Positions 22,489-32,268 are shown, numbered from the stretch's first letter. The stretch is 64,000 nt of DNA from Edwardsiella piscicida (GCF_001896205.1 NZ_MPNU01000001.1:487050-551049), one strand, 5' to 3'. The notes: generated from the letters alone by a model not told the origin. Numbers and translations: made by a program.

Positions 22489-23147
22489 GGCGTTTTCTCC
22501 AGCCGATAGCCGACGCCGCGCAGGGTTTTGATCCGGTTTTTCCCCAGCTTGCGCCGCAGGTTATGGATATGTACCTCCAGCGAGTTGGAGCTAAGCTCAT
22601 CCTGCCAGGAGTAGAGATCCTGCTGGAGAACTTCGCGGCTGATGGTCTGCCCGGCGCGCATCATCAGGCGCGTCAGGATAGCGAACTCTTTGGGGGTGAT
22701 CTCCAGCGGCAGGCCGCCGCAGCTGACCTGCTGGCTGGAGAGATCCAGATGGATATCGTCGACCTGCAGAGCGTTGTTGCACAGTCCCTGCATGCGACGG
22801 ATCAGGGCGCGGACGCGCGCCAGCAGCTCGGCCAGTGCGAAGGGTTTCACCAGATAGTCATCGGCGCCGGCGTCCAGCCCGCCGACCCGATCGCTGACGG
22901 TGTCCCGGGCGGTCAGGATCAGCACCGGCGCGTCGATGCCCTCGCGTCGCCACTGACGCAGCGCGCTGGCACCGTCCATACCGGGCAGCCCCAGATCGAG
23001 GATGATCAGGCTGTAGTGACCGCTCTGCAGCAGCGCGCTGGCGCTCGCCGCGCTGCCCGCACAGTCACAGGCGTAGTTCTCCCGCGCCATCGCCTGGGCC
23101 AGTCCCTGCTGGATCAGGGTATCGTCTTCCACGATCAGAATTTTCAT
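22485..23147 (-). CDS. basR: Response regulator BasR (PmrA), OmpR family
   Basis: The 220-residue protein has a receiver domain with acidic pocket VEDD (8-11), phospho-acceptor Asp51 in LIILDLGLPGMDG, TARDT and K-loop DYLVKPFALAELLAR, and an OmpR-type winged helix (EITPKEFAILTRLM, then SSNSLEVHIHNLRRKLG). It resembles PmrA/BasR (222 residues in E. coli), the regulator of lipid A aminoarabinose and phosphoethanolamine genes. It begins 9 bases after the dacB stop and overlaps basS, which suggests dacB-basR-basS transcription. In E. coli basRS lies with eptA elsewhere. Confidence 0.88.
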   Translation of the reverse strand: MKILIVEDDTLIQQGLAQAMARENYACDCAGSAASASALLQSGHYSLIILDLGLPGMDGASALRQWRREGIDAPVLILTARDTVSDRVGGLDAGADDYLVKPFALAELLARVRALIRRMQGLCNNALQVDDIHLDLSSQQVSCGGLPLEITPKEFAILTRLMMRAGQTISREVLQQDLYSWQDELSSNSLEVHIHNLRRKLGKNRIKTLRGVGYRLEKTP

Positions 23148-23156
23148 AGCGGCCCG

Positions 23157-24590
23157 TTAGTTATTGCGGTAAATATCGCGGTACAGGCGACTTTCAAAGC
23201 GCACCAGCGGCTGACGGCGGGTACGCTGATCCTGCGGTGGAACCGCATAGCCGGATAGGTACTGCACAAAGGCCATACGCTGTCCGCTGGCGGTGGTGAT
23301 GAAACCGGCCAGGTTATACACCCCCTGCAAGGAGCCGGTCTTGGCGGAGACCTTGCCGTCAACGCCCGCCTCATGTAGACCGCCGCGGTACTGTAGCGTT
23401 CCATCGTAGCCGGCCAGCGGCAGCATGCTGATGAAGTTCAGCTGGCTGTCATTTTGGGCGATGTACTGCAGGACCTCCATCATGGTCGCCGGGGAGATCA
23501 GGTTATGGCGCGACAGGCCAGAGCCGTCGACCACCACGGAGTTGCCCAGGTTGACCCCCGCCTTTTTGCGCAGGATCTGACGCACCGCATCGGAGCCGGC
23601 GCGCCAGGTGCCGGGAACGTTAAAATAGCTGTGGCCAATGGTGCGGAAGACGGTATCGGCAATCATATTGTCCGATTTTTTCAACATCACGCGCAGCAGA
23701 TCGTGCAGCGGCGCCGACTGGGTCTGCGCCAGTATGGTGCCCTGCGGGGTGACCTGGGTTTCTCGGCGCAGATGGCCGGCAATATCGATGTTGGCCTGCT
23801 GTAGCTCGTCTTTGACGATGGCGCCGGCGTAGGCGGCGCCGTCCTGTACGGCGAAGGCCAGCGGCAGCGGGTCGGCGCGCTGGGTCAGGCAGCCGGTCAG
23901 GGTGTAGCGGTTGAGTTCGCCGGGGACGACGTCCAGCTCGCAATAGGGGGCCTCAGCAGAACCGCGAGCCAGGGTTTTCACCTCGCTGAACATGTGCACC
24001 GGATAATAGGAGGCGACGCGGATAAACGCGCGATCGCCGGCTTTCGGGGCGCTGTACAGCGAGATGGAGAAGCAGTTGCGATCGACGATGGCGGCGGCCG
24101 GCGGTGCGCTGAAGCACTGGGTCAGATCGTTCCAGGGCCAGCCGGGGGCTTTGTCATGGCTGGCAAACACCGAGGTATCGATGAGAATATCGCCGCTGAT
24201 GCGCGTGACGCCCTGTTTCTTCAGGGCGGCGACCATGTTGCGGATATTCTGGCGGCGCAGCGTCGGATCGCCGTCGAAGCGCACGATAAGGTCGCCGTTT
24301 AGGGCGCCTGCGCTGATCTGTCCACGGGTCTCAAAGGTGGTATTAAAGCGGAAGTCCGGCCCCAGCTGTAGCAGCGCCGCCAGCGCCGTGATCACCTTCT
24401 GGGTGCTGGCGGGCAGCGCCATCTGCTGACCGTGATAGTCGATGGTCGGCGTGGTTGAGCCGACTTTTTGCACCATCAGCGCCAGATTGGTGCCTTCTGG
24501 CAGATATTGGGCATAGTCTTGCACAGGTGTTGCTTGGACGCTGAACACCAGTGCACAGGCCAGTCCACTCAATAATCGTGAAAATCGCAT
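23157..24590 (-). CDS. dacB: D-alanyl-D-alanine carboxypeptidase/endopeptidase PBP4
   Basis: The 477-residue protein matches E. coli DacB exactly in length. A signal peptide ends near FSVQA|TPVQD. Penicillin-binding motifs are STQK (Ser62), SDN in LKKSDNMIAD, and KTGS in VSAKTGSLQG near 417. PBP4 is a periplasmic class C enzyme that trims and opens peptidoglycan cross-links. It is followed after 9 bases by basR on the same strand, an arrangement not found in E. coli. It is divergent from greA. Confidence 0.96.
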   Translation of the reverse strand: MRFSRLLSGLACALVFSVQATPVQDYAQYLPEGTNLALMVQKVGSTTPTIDYHGQQMALPASTQKVITALAALLQLGPDFRFNTTFETRGQISAGALNGDLIVRFDGDPTLRRQNIRNMVAALKKQGVTRISGDILIDTSVFASHDKAPGWPWNDLTQCFSAPPAAAIVDRNCFSISLYSAPKAGDRAFIRVASYYPVHMFSEVKTLARGSAEAPYCELDVVPGELNRYTLTGCLTQRADPLPLAFAVQDGAAYAGAIVKDELQQANIDIAGHLRRETQVTPQGTILAQTQSAPLHDLLRVMLKKSDNMIADTVFRTIGHSYFNVPGTWRAGSDAVRQILRKKAGVNLGNSVVVDGSGLSRHNLISPATMMEVLQYIAQNDSQLNFISMLPLAGYDGTLQYRGGLHEAGVDGKVSAKTGSLQGVYNLAGFITTASGQRMAFVQYLSGYAVPPQDQRTRRQPLVRFESRLYRDIYRNN

Positions 24591-24669
24591 AGTCCCGCGG
24601 AAGCCGATAAGTGAATCGAATAAGTGATGTGCCTGTCATACTAAGGCGCAATGTGGGTCAAAGTAAACG

Positions 24670-24698
24670 ATGATACTTCGCTGACTCTAGGCTAGAAT
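24670..24698 (+). promoter_or_regulatory. Promoter of greA leader
   Basis: ATGATA (24670-24675, four of six bases of the -35 consensus) and TAGAAT (24693-24698) are spaced by 17 bases. Transcription from here would start near 24705, just ahead of the leader hairpin. Confidence 0.6.
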
Positions 24699-24704
24699 GG
24701 CCGA

Positions 24705-24757
24705 CAAAAGACAGCATAGTGCCTGACCGGGATCGCCGTTCTGGTCAGGTTTCTTTT
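24705..24757 (+). ncRNA. GraL-like short leader RNA of greA
   Basis: CCTGACC (24722-24728) pairs with GGTCAGG (24743-24749) and is followed by TTTCTTTT, an intrinsic terminator shortly after the predicted start site. In E. coli the greA leader ends early at such an element and yields the GraL RNAs. The hairpin and promoter are seen here; the exact 5' end and the identity with GraL are inferred from position. Confidence 0.6.
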
Positions 24758-24838
24758 GTATGGCGCCGGGCCGGATGGGCGCTACCCGTGCCGTGGCTTC
24801 CGGGCGCCGACAAAGCAGATTTCGAGGTGACTAAAACA

Positions 24839-25315
24839 ATGAATCAGATTCCGATGACGTTGCGTGGTGCAGAGAAACTGCGTGAAGAGTTAGATTTTCT
24901 GAAGGGAACCCGTCGTCCGCAAATTATTGCGGCCATCGCCGAAGCGCGTGAGCACGGCGACCTGAAAGAGAATGCGGAGTATCACGCCGCGCGTGAGCAG
25001 CAGGGTTTCTGCGAAGGCCGCATTCAGGAGATCGAAGCCAAACTGTCCAATGCCCAGGTGATTGACGTGACCAAGATGCCCAACAATGGCCGGGTTATCT
25101 TTGGATCAACCGTCAGCGTGGAGAATCTGGATACGGAAGACCAGCAGACCTACCGCATCGTGGGCGACGATGAGGCAGATTTCAAACACAATCTGATTTC
25201 GGTCAACTCGCCGATTGCGCGTGGTCTGATCGGGAAAGAAGAGGGTGACGTGGTGACGATCAAAACGCCGGGCGGTGAGGTTGAGTACGAAATCCTTAAG
25301 GTTGAGTATCTCTGA
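24839..25315 (+). CDS. greA: Transcript cleavage factor GreA
   Basis: The 158-residue protein has an N-terminal coiled coil with the catalytic acidic tip ([15 protein letters not shown], containing the conserved Asp and Glu) and the C-terminal FKBP-like domain ([20 protein letters not shown]). It rescues backtracked RNA polymerase by inducing cleavage of the nascent RNA. I chose ATG 24839 ([14 protein letters not shown]), which gives the E. coli length; the frame is open further upstream through the leader. It is preceded by a GraL-like attenuated leader. Confidence 0.97.
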   Translation: MNQIPMTLRGAEKLREELDFLKGTRRPQIIAAIAEAREHGDLKENAEYHAAREQQGFCEGRIQEIEAKLSNAQVIDVTKMPNNGRVIFGSTVSVENLDTEDQQTYRIVGDDEADFKHNLISVNSPIARGLIGKEEGDVVTIKTPGGEVEYEILKVEYL

Positions 25316-25376
25316 TCTTTTACCCGCTCTGCGCCCCTCGTCCGTGCAGCAGCGTGTCCGCTAGTGTAAAGATAGG

Positions 25377-25403
25377 AAAAGGCCGCGTTGCGGCCTTTGC
25401 GTT
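25377..25403 (+). terminator. Terminator greA/yhbY
   Basis: AAAGGCCGC and GCGGCCTTT form a nine-pair stem with a two-to-three base loop between the convergent greA and yhbY genes. The T tract is short (TTTGCGTT), so strength is uncertain. Confidence 0.6.
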
Positions 25404-25457
25404 ATGCTGAGAAAGCACGTCTTTCTGTGTTATATCTTTTCTTTATACGAAAAGAGA

Positions 25458-25751
25458 TTAACGGGGTAAACTGATCTTGCGTTCTTCGCTCGGGCGGTAA
25501 ATCACCAGGATGTTACCGATCAGCTGAACGTTGCACGCACCGGTTTCACGGACGATGGCGTTGGCGATCAGGGTTTTGGTTTCGCGCTCTTCAGCGGCGA
25601 TCTTCACCTTGATCAGCTCATGGTGCGCCAGCGCCTGTTCAATTTCTGCGAGCACCCCTTCGGTAAGGCCGTTCGCGCCGAGTTGCACAACAGGCTTCAG
25701 CGAATGGGCCAAGCTTTTCAGGTGCTGTTTTTGCTTGTTAGTCAGATTCAT
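25458..25751 (-). CDS. yhbY: Ribosome-associated RNA-binding protein YhbY (CRM domain)
   Basis: The 97-residue protein matches E. coli YhbY in length. It is a single CRM/KH-like domain with the signature LKPVVQLGANGLTEGVLAEI and HELIKVKIAAEE. E. coli YhbY binds pre-50S particles. It is divergent from rlmE, another 50S maturation factor, as in E. coli. The start ATG 25751 gives MNLTNKQKQHLK. Confidence 0.95.
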   Translation of the reverse strand: MNLTNKQKQHLKSLAHSLKPVVQLGANGLTEGVLAEIEQALAHHELIKVKIAAEERETKTLIANAIVRETGACNVQLIGNILVIYRPSEERKISLPR

Positions 25752-25881
25752 CGTCTTTTTTGCTTAGGTTGGGATTGAAAACGGTACATTCTAGCGCCAT
25801 CTCAGCATTATCACCAAATCGGTCTTGCGCCGCCTCGGTGTTTTCAAAGCAGATGAACCTGTGATTTAGTGAGTATTCAAG

Positions 25882-26508
25882 ATGGGTAAAAAACGTTCGG
25901 CCAGTTCGAGTCGCTGGTTACAGGAACATTTTAGCGATAAATATGTGCAGCAGGCACAGAAAAAGGGGCTGCGTTCGCGCGCCTGGTTTAAACTGGACGA
26001 GATCCAGGGCTCGGATAAGATCTTCCGACCAGGCATGACCGTGGTAGATTTGGGCGCCGCTCCCGGGGGATGGTCACAGTATGTGGTCACACAAATCGGC
26101 GATAAAGGCAGGATAATTGCATGTGATCTTTTGCCTATGGATCCTATCGTCGGCGTCGATTTCCTCCAGGGGGATTTTCGTGATGAATTGGTGCTGGGCG
26201 CACTGATGGAGCGAGTTGGCGATGCTAAGGTTCAGGTGGTGATGTCGGATATGGCGCCGAACATGAGCGGCACGCCGTCTGTGGATATCCCGCGCTCCAT
26301 GTACCTGGTTGAGCTGGCGCTGGAGATGGCCAAGGATGTTCTGGCGCCCGGCGGTAGTTTTGTGGTGAAAGTCTTTCAGGGAGAGGGGTTTGACGAGTAT
26401 CTGGGCCAGATCCGCTCCCTGTTTACGAAGGTTAAGATTCGTAAGCCGGATGCTTCGCGCGCGCGTTCGCGGGAAGTATACATCGTAGCGACAGGGCGGA
26501 AACTGTAG
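25882..26508 (+). CDS. rlmE: 23S rRNA 2'-O-ribose U2552 methyltransferase RlmE (FtsJ)
   Basis: The 208-residue protein (E. coli 209) has the SAM-binding motif [13 protein letters not shown] and the K-D-K-E catalytic set: Lys in AWFKLDE, Asp in [10 protein letters not shown], Lys in [10 protein letters not shown] and Glu near the C-terminus (REVYIV). It methylates U2552 in the A-loop at a late stage of 50S assembly. It lies 47 bases upstream of ftsH and is probably co-transcribed, as in E. coli. Confidence 0.97.
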   Translation: MGKKRSASSSRWLQEHFSDKYVQQAQKKGLRSRAWFKLDEIQGSDKIFRPGMTVVDLGAAPGGWSQYVVTQIGDKGRIIACDLLPMDPIVGVDFLQGDFRDELVLGALMERVGDAKVQVVMSDMAPNMSGTPSVDIPRSMYLVELALEMAKDVLAPGGSFVVKVFQGEGFDEYLGQIRSLFTKVKIRKPDASRARSREVYIVATGRKL

Positions 26509-26555
26509 TACCCTAACGCTGTTTGTTAACACAGTTGTAAAAAGAGGTTAATCCC

Positions 26556-28514
26556 TTGAGTGACATGGCGAAAAACCTAATTCTCTGGCTGGTCATCGCG
26601 GTCGTGCTGATGTCGGTTTTCCAGAGCTTTGGGCCCAGCGAATCAAATAGCCGTAGGGTGGACTATTCGACGTTCCTGACCGAGGTTAACCAGGATCAGG
26701 TACGCGAGGTCAGTATCGACGGGCGTGCGATTAACGTTACCAAGAAGGATGGTAACCGTTATACAACCTATATCCCGATTAACGATCCTAAACTGTTGGA
26801 TTCCCTGTTAACCAAGAATGTAAAAGTGATCGGTGAGCCGCCGGAAGAGCCGAGCCTGCTGACCTCCATCTTTATCTCCTGGTTCCCGATGCTGTTGCTG
26901 ATCGGGGTGTGGATCTTCTTCATGCGCCAGATGCAGGGCGGCGGCGGGAAAGGCGCCATGTCGTTCGGTAAGAGCAAGGCGCGCATGCTGACGGAAGACC
27001 AGATTAAAACCACCTTTGCCGATGTGGCCGGCTGCGATGAGGCCAAAGAGGAAGTGGGTGAGCTGGTGGAGTACCTGCGCGATCCGAGCCGTTTCCAGAA
27101 ACTCGGCGGCAAGATCCCCAAGGGTATCCTGATGGTGGGGCCGCCGGGGACCGGTAAGACCCTGCTGGCTAAAGCCATTGCCGGTGAGGCCAAGGTTCCG
27201 TTCTTTACCATTTCCGGCTCTGACTTTGTGGAGATGTTCGTTGGCGTCGGCGCCTCGCGCGTACGCGATATGTTCGAACAGGCCAAGAAGGCGGCACCGT
27301 GCATTATCTTTATCGATGAGATCGACGCCGTGGGTCGCCAGCGTGGCGCAGGCCTGGGCGGCGGCCACGATGAGCGTGAGCAGACCCTGAACCAGATGCT
27401 GGTCGAGATGGATGGTTTTGAGGGTAACGAGGGTATCATCGTTATCGCAGCGACCAACCGTCCGGATGTGCTGGACCCGGCGCTGCTGCGTCCCGGCCGT
27501 TTTGACCGTCAGGTGGTGGTAGGCCTGCCGGACGTGCGTGGCCGTGAGCAGATCCTGAAGGTGCATATGCGCCGCGTTCCGCTGGCGACCGATATCGACG
27601 CGTCGGTTATCGCGCGTGGTACGCCGGGCTTCTCCGGTGCCGATCTGGCTAACCTGGTCAACGAAGCGGCGCTGTTTGCCGCCCGTAACAACAAGCGCGT
27701 GGTGTCGATGGTCGAGTTCGAGAAGGCCAAAGACAAGATCATGATGGGGGCCGAGCGCCGTTCCATGGTGATGACCGAAGCGCAGAAAGAGTCGACGGCG
27801 TACCACGAGGCCGGGCATGCGATCATCGGCCGCCTGGTGCCTGAGCACGATCCGGTGCATAAGGTCACCATCATCCCGCGTGGTCGTGCGCTGGGGGTAA
27901 CCTTCTTCCTGCCGCAGGGCGACTCTATCAGCTACAGTCGTCAGAAGCTGGAGAGCATGATCTCCGTGGCCTACGGCGGTCGTCTGGCTGAAGAGCTGAT
28001 TTACGGCACTGAGCACGTTTCTACCGGCGCCTCGCAGGACATCAAGCAGGCGACGACGATCGCCCGTAACATGGTGACCCAATGGGGCTTCTCCGAGAAG
28101 CTGGGGCCGCTGCTGTATGCGGAAGAAGAGGGCGAGGTGTTCCTCGGTCGCTCTGTCGCCAAGACGAAGCATATGTCCGATGAGACGGCCCGCATTATCG
28201 ATCAGGAAGTCAAGGCACTGATCGAGCGTAACTATCAGCGTGCCCGCCAGCTGCTGGCCGACAATATGGATATCATGCATGCCATGAAGGATGCACTGAT
28301 GAAGTATGAGACCATCGATGCACCGCAGGTCGACGATCTGATGGCGCGCCGCGAAGTTCGCCCGCCGGCCGGTTGGCTGGACGAGCAGGCTAATCGCCAG
28401 GCGCAGGCCCAGCAACCGGCAGCTCAGCCTGCCGCTGCGGAGCAGGCCGCGCCGGCCGCGGATAGCGACGCCGCGCGTAGCGATGACGATCGGCATAACG
28501 ACGGCGAAAAGTAA
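26556..28514 (+). CDS. ftsH: ATP-dependent zinc metalloprotease FtsH
   Basis: FtsH degrades SecY, LpxC, sigma-32 and other proteins at the inner membrane. TM1 (about 8-24) and TM2 (about 100-122) flank a periplasmic domain; the AAA domain has GPPGTGKT (195-202), FIDEID and the SRH region; the zinc site HEAGH is at 417-421. TTG 26556 is chosen because GAGG lies 8 bases before it, giving 652 residues; ATG 26565 (MAKNLIL) is the start usually shown for E. coli. The last 45 residues (Gln/Ala/Asp-rich) differ from E. coli. Neighbouring folP is next downstream. Confidence 0.97.
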   Translation: MSDMAKNLILWLVIAVVLMSVFQSFGPSESNSRRVDYSTFLTEVNQDQVREVSIDGRAINVTKKDGNRYTTYIPINDPKLLDSLLTKNVKVIGEPPEEPSLLTSIFISWFPMLLLIGVWIFFMRQMQGGGGKGAMSFGKSKARMLTEDQIKTTFADVAGCDEAKEEVGELVEYLRDPSRFQKLGGKIPKGILMVGPPGTGKTLLAKAIAGEAKVPFFTISGSDFVEMFVGVGASRVRDMFEQAKKAAPCIIFIDEIDAVGRQRGAGLGGGHDEREQTLNQMLVEMDGFEGNEGIIVIAATNRPDVLDPALLRPGRFDRQVVVGLPDVRGREQILKVHMRRVPLATDIDASVIARGTPGFSGADLANLVNEAALFAARNNKRVVSMVEFEKAKDKIMMGAERRSMVMTEAQKESTAYHEAGHAIIGRLVPEHDPVHKVTIIPRGRALGVTFFLPQGDSISYSRQKLESMISVAYGGRLAEELIYGTEHVSTGASQDIKQATTIARNMVTQWGFSEKLGPLLYAEEEGEVFLGRSVAKTKHMSDETARIIDQEVKALIERNYQRARQLLADNMDIMHAMKDALMKYETIDAPQVDDLMARREVRPPAGWLDEQANRQAQAQQPAAQPAAAEQAAPAADSDAARSDDDRHNDGEK

Positions 28515-28532
28515 TTACGCCGTCGCGCATGG

Positions 28533-28561
28533 AAACCCCGGCTTGCCCGGGGTTTTTTTTT
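28533..28561 (+). terminator. Terminator of ftsH
   Basis: AAACCCCGG and CCGGGGTTTTTTTT form a stem with loop CTTGC-like spacing, with nine T residues. It lies 19 bases after the ftsH stop and 45 bases before folP. Confidence 0.9.
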
Positions 28562-28605
28562 GCGTTCCAATAACGCATGATTTTTCTTTTGCACAGGTGT
28601 CATCG

Positions 28606-29439
28606 ATGCTGCTTAGGTCACGTGAACTCACCCTGAATCTCAACTATCCCCAGGTGATGGGGATCCTGAACGTCACCCCCGACTCGTTTTCTGACGGAGG
28701 GCGTCATAACGCGCTGGATGCCGCGCTGCGACACGCGGAGTCGATGATCGTTGCCGGGGCGACCATCATCGATGTGGGCGGGGAGTCGACTCGGCCGGGT
28801 GCCGCCGAGGTGAGCGAGGCTGAGGAGCTGGCGCGGGTGGTGCCGGTAGTGGAGGCGCTGACGCAGCGTTTTGAGGTCTGGGTGTCGGTCGATACCTCCA
28901 AGGCGGCGGTGATCCGCGCCTGCAGCGCCGCCGGGGCCGATATGATTAACGACGTCCGTTCACTGAGCGAGCCGGGGGCGCTGGCGGCGGCGGCGGAGAG
29001 CGGCCTGCCGGTCTGTCTGATGCATATGCAGGGCGAGCCGAAGGGCATGCAGCATAGCCCCCACTACAGCGATGTGGTGGCGGAAGTGGACGCTTACCTC
29101 AGTGCGCAGATCGCGCACTGCGTGGCCGCCGGGATCGCCCGGGAGCGGCTGTTGCTCGATCCCGGCTTTGGCTTCGGTAAGAACTTGACGCATAATTACC
29201 GCCTTCTGGCTAACCTGGCGCACTTTCATCACCACGGTCTGCCGCTATTGGTGGGAATGTCGCGTAAGTCTATGGTCGGACAGCTGCTGAATGTGCCTCC
29301 CGCGCAGCGGGTGGCGGGCAGCGTCGCCTGTGCCGTGATCGCCGCCATGCAGGGGGCGCAGATTATCCGGGTACACGACGTACGTGAAACGGTTGATGCC
29401 ATGCGCGTGGTGGAAGCCACGCTTTCAGCAAAGGAATAA
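28606..29439 (+). CDS. folP: Dihydropteroate synthase
   Basis: The 277-residue protein (E. coli 282) has the DHPS signatures [16 protein letters not shown] (about 20), GGESTRPGA (about 58) and DPGFGFGKN (about 185). It joins p-aminobenzoate with hydroxymethyl-dihydropterin diphosphate and is the sulfonamide target. I chose ATG 28606 ([16 protein letters not shown]); the frame is open upstream back through the ftsH terminator, which cannot be coding. It lies 7 bases before glmM. Confidence 0.96.
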   Translation: MLLRSRELTLNLNYPQVMGILNVTPDSFSDGGRHNALDAALRHAESMIVAGATIIDVGGESTRPGAAEVSEAEELARVVPVVEALTQRFEVWVSVDTSKAAVIRACSAAGADMINDVRSLSEPGALAAAAESGLPVCLMHMQGEPKGMQHSPHYSDVVAEVDAYLSAQIAHCVAAGIARERLLLDPGFGFGKNLTHNYRLLANLAHFHHHGLPLLVGMSRKSMVGQLLNVPPAQRVAGSVACAVIAAMQGAQIIRVHDVRETVDAMRVVEATLSAKE

Positions 29440-29446
29440 TAAAGAG

Positions 29447-30784
29447 ATGAGCGAACGTAAATATTTTGGTACCGATGGTATTCGCGGCAAAGTGGGCAGC
29501 AGCCCGATCACCCCGGATTTTGTTCTGAAGCTGGGCTGGGCCGCAGGTAAGGTGCTGGCGCGTCACGGCTCACGCAAGATCATCATCGGTAAGGATACCC
29601 GTATCTCCGGCTATATGCTGGAGTCCGCGCTGGAGGCTGGATTGGCGGCGGCCGGTCTGTCTGCCGCCTTTACCGGGCCGATGCCGACTCCGGCGGTGGC
29701 TTACCTGACGCGCACCTTCCGCGCCGAGGCCGGTATCGTTATTTCGGCCTCCCATAACCCGTACTACGATAACGGGATCAAGTTTTTTTCCATCGACGGC
29801 ACCAAGCTGCCGGATGAGGTCGAGGCCGCGATCGAGGCCGAGCTGGATAAACCCCTGACCTGCGTGGAATCCGCTGAGCTGGGCAAGGCGAGCCGTATCG
29901 TTGACGCCGCCGGGCGCTACATCGAATTCTGCAAGAGCACCTTCCCTAACGCGCTGAGCCTGAGCGGCCTGAAGATCGTCGCCGACTGCGCCAACGGCGC
30001 CACCTATCATATTGCGCCGAACGTGCTGCGCGAGCTGGGGGCGGAGGTGATCACCATCGGCACCTCGCCGGACGGGATGAATATCAATAAAGAGTGCGGG
30101 GCGACGGATGTCCGCGCGCTGCAGGCCCGCGTCGTGGCGGAAAACGCCGATCTGGGCATGGCCTTCGATGGCGACGGCGATCGCCTGATCATGGTCGATC
30201 ACCGCGGCGACAAGGTCGACGGCGATCAGATCCTGTATATCGTGGCGCGCGAGGCGCTGCGCCAGGGTAAGCTGCACGGCGGCGTGGTCGGCACCCTGAT
30301 GAGCAATATGGGGCTGGAGCTAGCGCTGAAGCAGCTGGGGATCCCCTTTGCGCGCGCTAAGGTGGGCGACCGCTATGTGCTGGAGACGATGCAAGAGAAG
30401 GGATGGCGCATGGGGGCTGAAAACTCGGGCCATGTCATCATCCTCGATCAGACCACGACCGGCGATGGGATCGTCGCTGGCCTGCAGGTGCTGGCGGCGA
30501 TGGCGCGTAACCATATGAGCCTGGCCGATCTGTGCAGCGGCATGACCCTGCTGCCGCAGGTGCTGATCAACGTCCGCTTTGCCGGGCAGTGCGATCCGCT
30601 GCAGGATGCCGCGGTGCAGCAGGCCTGCGCCGAGGTCGAGCGGCAGTTGGCCGGGCGAGGCCGCGTGCTGCTGCGTAAATCCGGTACCGAACCGCTGATC
30701 CGCGTCATGGTGGAGGGCGAGGATTTGCAACAGGTTACCGATCTGGCGAACGTCATTGCCGATGCGGTGAAGGCGGCCAGCTAA
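29447..30784 (+). CDS. glmM: Phosphoglucosamine mutase
   Basis: The 445-residue protein equals E. coli GlmM. The phosphoserine loop is [14 protein letters not shown] (Ser at about 102), the metal loop is [13 protein letters not shown] (about 241) and the sugar-binding loop is GAENSGHVI. It converts glucosamine 6-phosphate into glucosamine 1-phosphate for peptidoglycan and LPS. ATG 29447 follows AAAGAG; the longer frame reaching back to 29384 lies within folP. An intrinsic terminator follows. Confidence 0.97.
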   Translation: MSERKYFGTDGIRGKVGSSPITPDFVLKLGWAAGKVLARHGSRKIIIGKDTRISGYMLESALEAGLAAAGLSAAFTGPMPTPAVAYLTRTFRAEAGIVISASHNPYYDNGIKFFSIDGTKLPDEVEAAIEAELDKPLTCVESAELGKASRIVDAAGRYIEFCKSTFPNALSLSGLKIVADCANGATYHIAPNVLRELGAEVITIGTSPDGMNINKECGATDVRALQARVVAENADLGMAFDGDGDRLIMVDHRGDKVDGDQILYIVAREALRQGKLHGGVVGTLMSNMGLELALKQLGIPFARAKVGDRYVLETMQEKGWRMGAENSGHVIILDQTTTGDGIVAGLQVLAAMARNHMSLADLCSGMTLLPQVLINVRFAGQCDPLQDAAVQQACAEVERQLAGRGRVLLRKSGTEPLIRVMVEGEDLQQVTDLANVIADAVKAAS

Positions 30785-30794
30785 GGGCGAGTTG

Positions 30795-30826
30795 ACCGGC
30801 GAAAGCTCTCTTTTGCTGGTTTTTTC
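30795..30826 (+). terminator. Terminator of glmM
   Basis: ACCGGCGAAAG pairs with CTTTTGCTGGT (two G-T wobbles) around CTCT and is followed by T5-6, ten bases after the glmM stop. Confidence 0.75.
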
Positions 30827-30970
30827 TCCAATCACGTCGGCGTGGAAAATTTACCCTTGCGCCCTATGACGGCATTGGGTAGTATTCACACCCGCTTCAG
30901 TGGATGTTTTATCCATGGGTTCGATAGAAGCTTTTGACTGCGGATGGGCCGCAAGGAATCAGGTACGACT

Positions 30971-31306
30971 ATGTATGAAGCTCTTTTGGTAATTTTCCTG
31001 CTGGTGTCTGTGGCGCTGATCGCCCTGATTATGCTGCAGCAGGGTAAAGGTGCTGACATGGGCGCTTCATTTGGCGCAGGCGCCTCAGCGACGCTGTTTG
31101 GCTCCAGCGGTACCGGTAACTTTATGACCCGTACTACGGGCATCCTGGCCACGCTGTTTTTCGTGCTGAGCCTGGTGCTGGGCAACCTGAGCGGTCATCA
31201 GAGCAAGCAAGGCAGTGAGTGGGATAACCTGGGTCAGCCTGTGAAGACTGAACAGCCTGCGACTCCGGCAGCGCCGGCTACGCCGAGCAGCGATATTCCG
31301 AACTGA
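30971..31306 (+). CDS. secG: Protein translocase subunit SecG
   Basis: The 111-residue protein (E. coli 110) has two transmembrane helices (about 3-22 and 52-72) joined by a Gly-rich cytoplasmic loop GKGADMGASFGAGASATLFG, and a Pro/Ala-rich tail. SecG stimulates SecYEG-SecA protein export. ATG 30971 gives MYEALLVIFLLVSVALIALI. The tail and the linked leuU tRNA gene follow the E. coli order. Confidence 0.96.
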   Translation: MYEALLVIFLLVSVALIALIMLQQGKGADMGASFGAGASATLFGSSGTGNFMTRTTGILATLFFVLSLVLGNLSGHQSKQGSEWDNLGQPVKTEQPATPAAPATPSSDIPN

Positions 31307-31359
31307 TCGTACCCACAGAGAGTTTTGCCATGATGCGTCAGGCGTCATGGTGCCAAAAT

Positions 31360-31446
31360 GCCGAGGTGGTGGAATTGGTAGACACGCTACCTTGAGGTGG
31401 TAGTGCCCAATAGGGCTTACGGGTTCAAGTCCCGTCCTCGGTACCA
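31360..31446 (+). tRNA. leuU: tRNA-Leu(GAG)
   Basis: The 87-base gene starts GCCGAGG and ends CCTCGGTACCA with CCA encoded. The anticodon GAG is at 31394-31396 in the loop CTTGAGG. It has the long class II variable arm (TGCCCAATAGGGCTTAC) and T-loop GGTTCAAGTCC. Sequence and position after secG are those of E. coli leuU, which reads CUC/CUU codons. Confidence 0.98.
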
Positions 31447-31458
31447 ATCCTAGATATG

Positions 31459-31487
31459 TTGTTTTTTCTACGCTGTTAGAGTAGAAT
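31459..31487 (+). promoter_or_regulatory. Promoter of the initiator tRNA gene
   Basis: TTGTTT (31459-31464) and TAGAAT (31482-31487) are spaced by 17 bases and lie 15 bases ahead of the tRNA. The initiator tRNA may therefore be transcribed separately from leuU, together with rimP-nusA-infB. Confidence 0.6.
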
Positions 31488-31502
31488 TCGCCACGATTCG
31501 GA

Positions 31503-31579
<77 letters not shown>

Positions 31580-31708
31580 ATTTCCTTCAGTATCTGTTTT
31601 CAAATATACTGTTAGCGCAGAGCCTCGGGCCGCGAAGTATCATTTGAAAAATATACTTGCGAGACTGGCTTCGAATCCCGCTTGGCGGTATATAGGGTCC
31701 AGTTGCAT

Positions 31709-31735
31709 AAAGCCCCGATTATTCGGGGTTTTTTG
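31709..31735 (+). terminator. Terminator between metY and rimP
   Basis: AAAGCCCCGA and TCGGGGTTTTTTG form a stem with a short ATTAT loop and six T residues. It lies 130 bases after the tRNA and 60 before rimP, so it would attenuate transcription into the nusA operon. Confidence 0.8.
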
Positions 31736-31755
31736 TTATCTGACAACAGAATCAC

Positions 31756-31778
31756 TGGGCTATAAGGCCCTTTTTTTA
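31756..31778 (+). terminator. Second weak terminator ahead of rimP
   Basis: GGGC and GCCC pair around TATAAG and are followed by seven T residues. The stem is short, but it is the second T-tailed hairpin within 70 bases. Tandem leader terminators are known upstream of nusA in E. coli. Confidence 0.5.
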
Positions 31779-31794
31779 TGTCTTGGGGGTGGGC

Positions 31795-32247
31795 TTGTCC
31801 ACATTAGAGCAAAAGTTAACAGAGATGATTACGGCGCCGGTAGAAGCCTTGGGCTTTGAGCTGGTTGGCATTGAGTTCATCCGTGGTCGCCATTCAACGC
31901 TGCGAATCTATATCGATAGTGAAGAAGGCATCACTGTTGATAATTGTGCTGATGTTAGCCACCAGGTCAGCGCTGTTCTTGACGTAGAGGATCCAATTTC
32001 GGTCGCCTATTACCTGGAAGTCTCCTCACCGGGGATGGATCGCCCCCTGTTTACCGCCGAACATTACACCCATTTTCTGAATGAGGAAGTGACGCTGGTA
32101 CTGCGGATGGCGATGCAGAACCGCCGGAAGTGGCAGGGTATCATCAAGGCGGTAGACGGCGAGATGATTACGGTCACGGTTGATGGCAAAGATGAAGTGT
32201 TCGCGCTGAGCAATGTCCAGAAAGCGAACCTGGTACCCCACTTTTAA
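31795..32247 (+). CDS. rimP: Ribosome maturation factor RimP
   Basis: The 150-residue protein equals E. coli RimP and has the signature [34 protein letters not shown] (here NCADV) and [11 protein letters not shown], ending [11 protein letters not shown]. It helps assemble the 30S subunit. I place the start at TTG 31795 (TTG TCC ACA), with GGGGGT about 5 bases upstream, as in E. coli; an in-frame TTG at 31783 would add four residues. It leads rimP-nusA-infB. Confidence 0.96.
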   Translation: MSTLEQKLTEMITAPVEALGFELVGIEFIRGRHSTLRIYIDSEEGITVDNCADVSHQVSAVLDVEDPISVAYYLEVSSPGMDRPLFTAEHYTHFLNEEVTLVLRMAMQNRRKWQGIIKAVDGEMITVTVDGKDEVFALSNVQKANLVPHF

Positions 32248-32268
32248 CGTTCGGATGAGGCAACTAGG

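Noticed and set aside
26808..28496. 562-codon open frame antisense to ftsH
   Set aside because: It is a by-product of codon bias; composition is His/Arg/Leu-rich without domains, while ftsH is intact.
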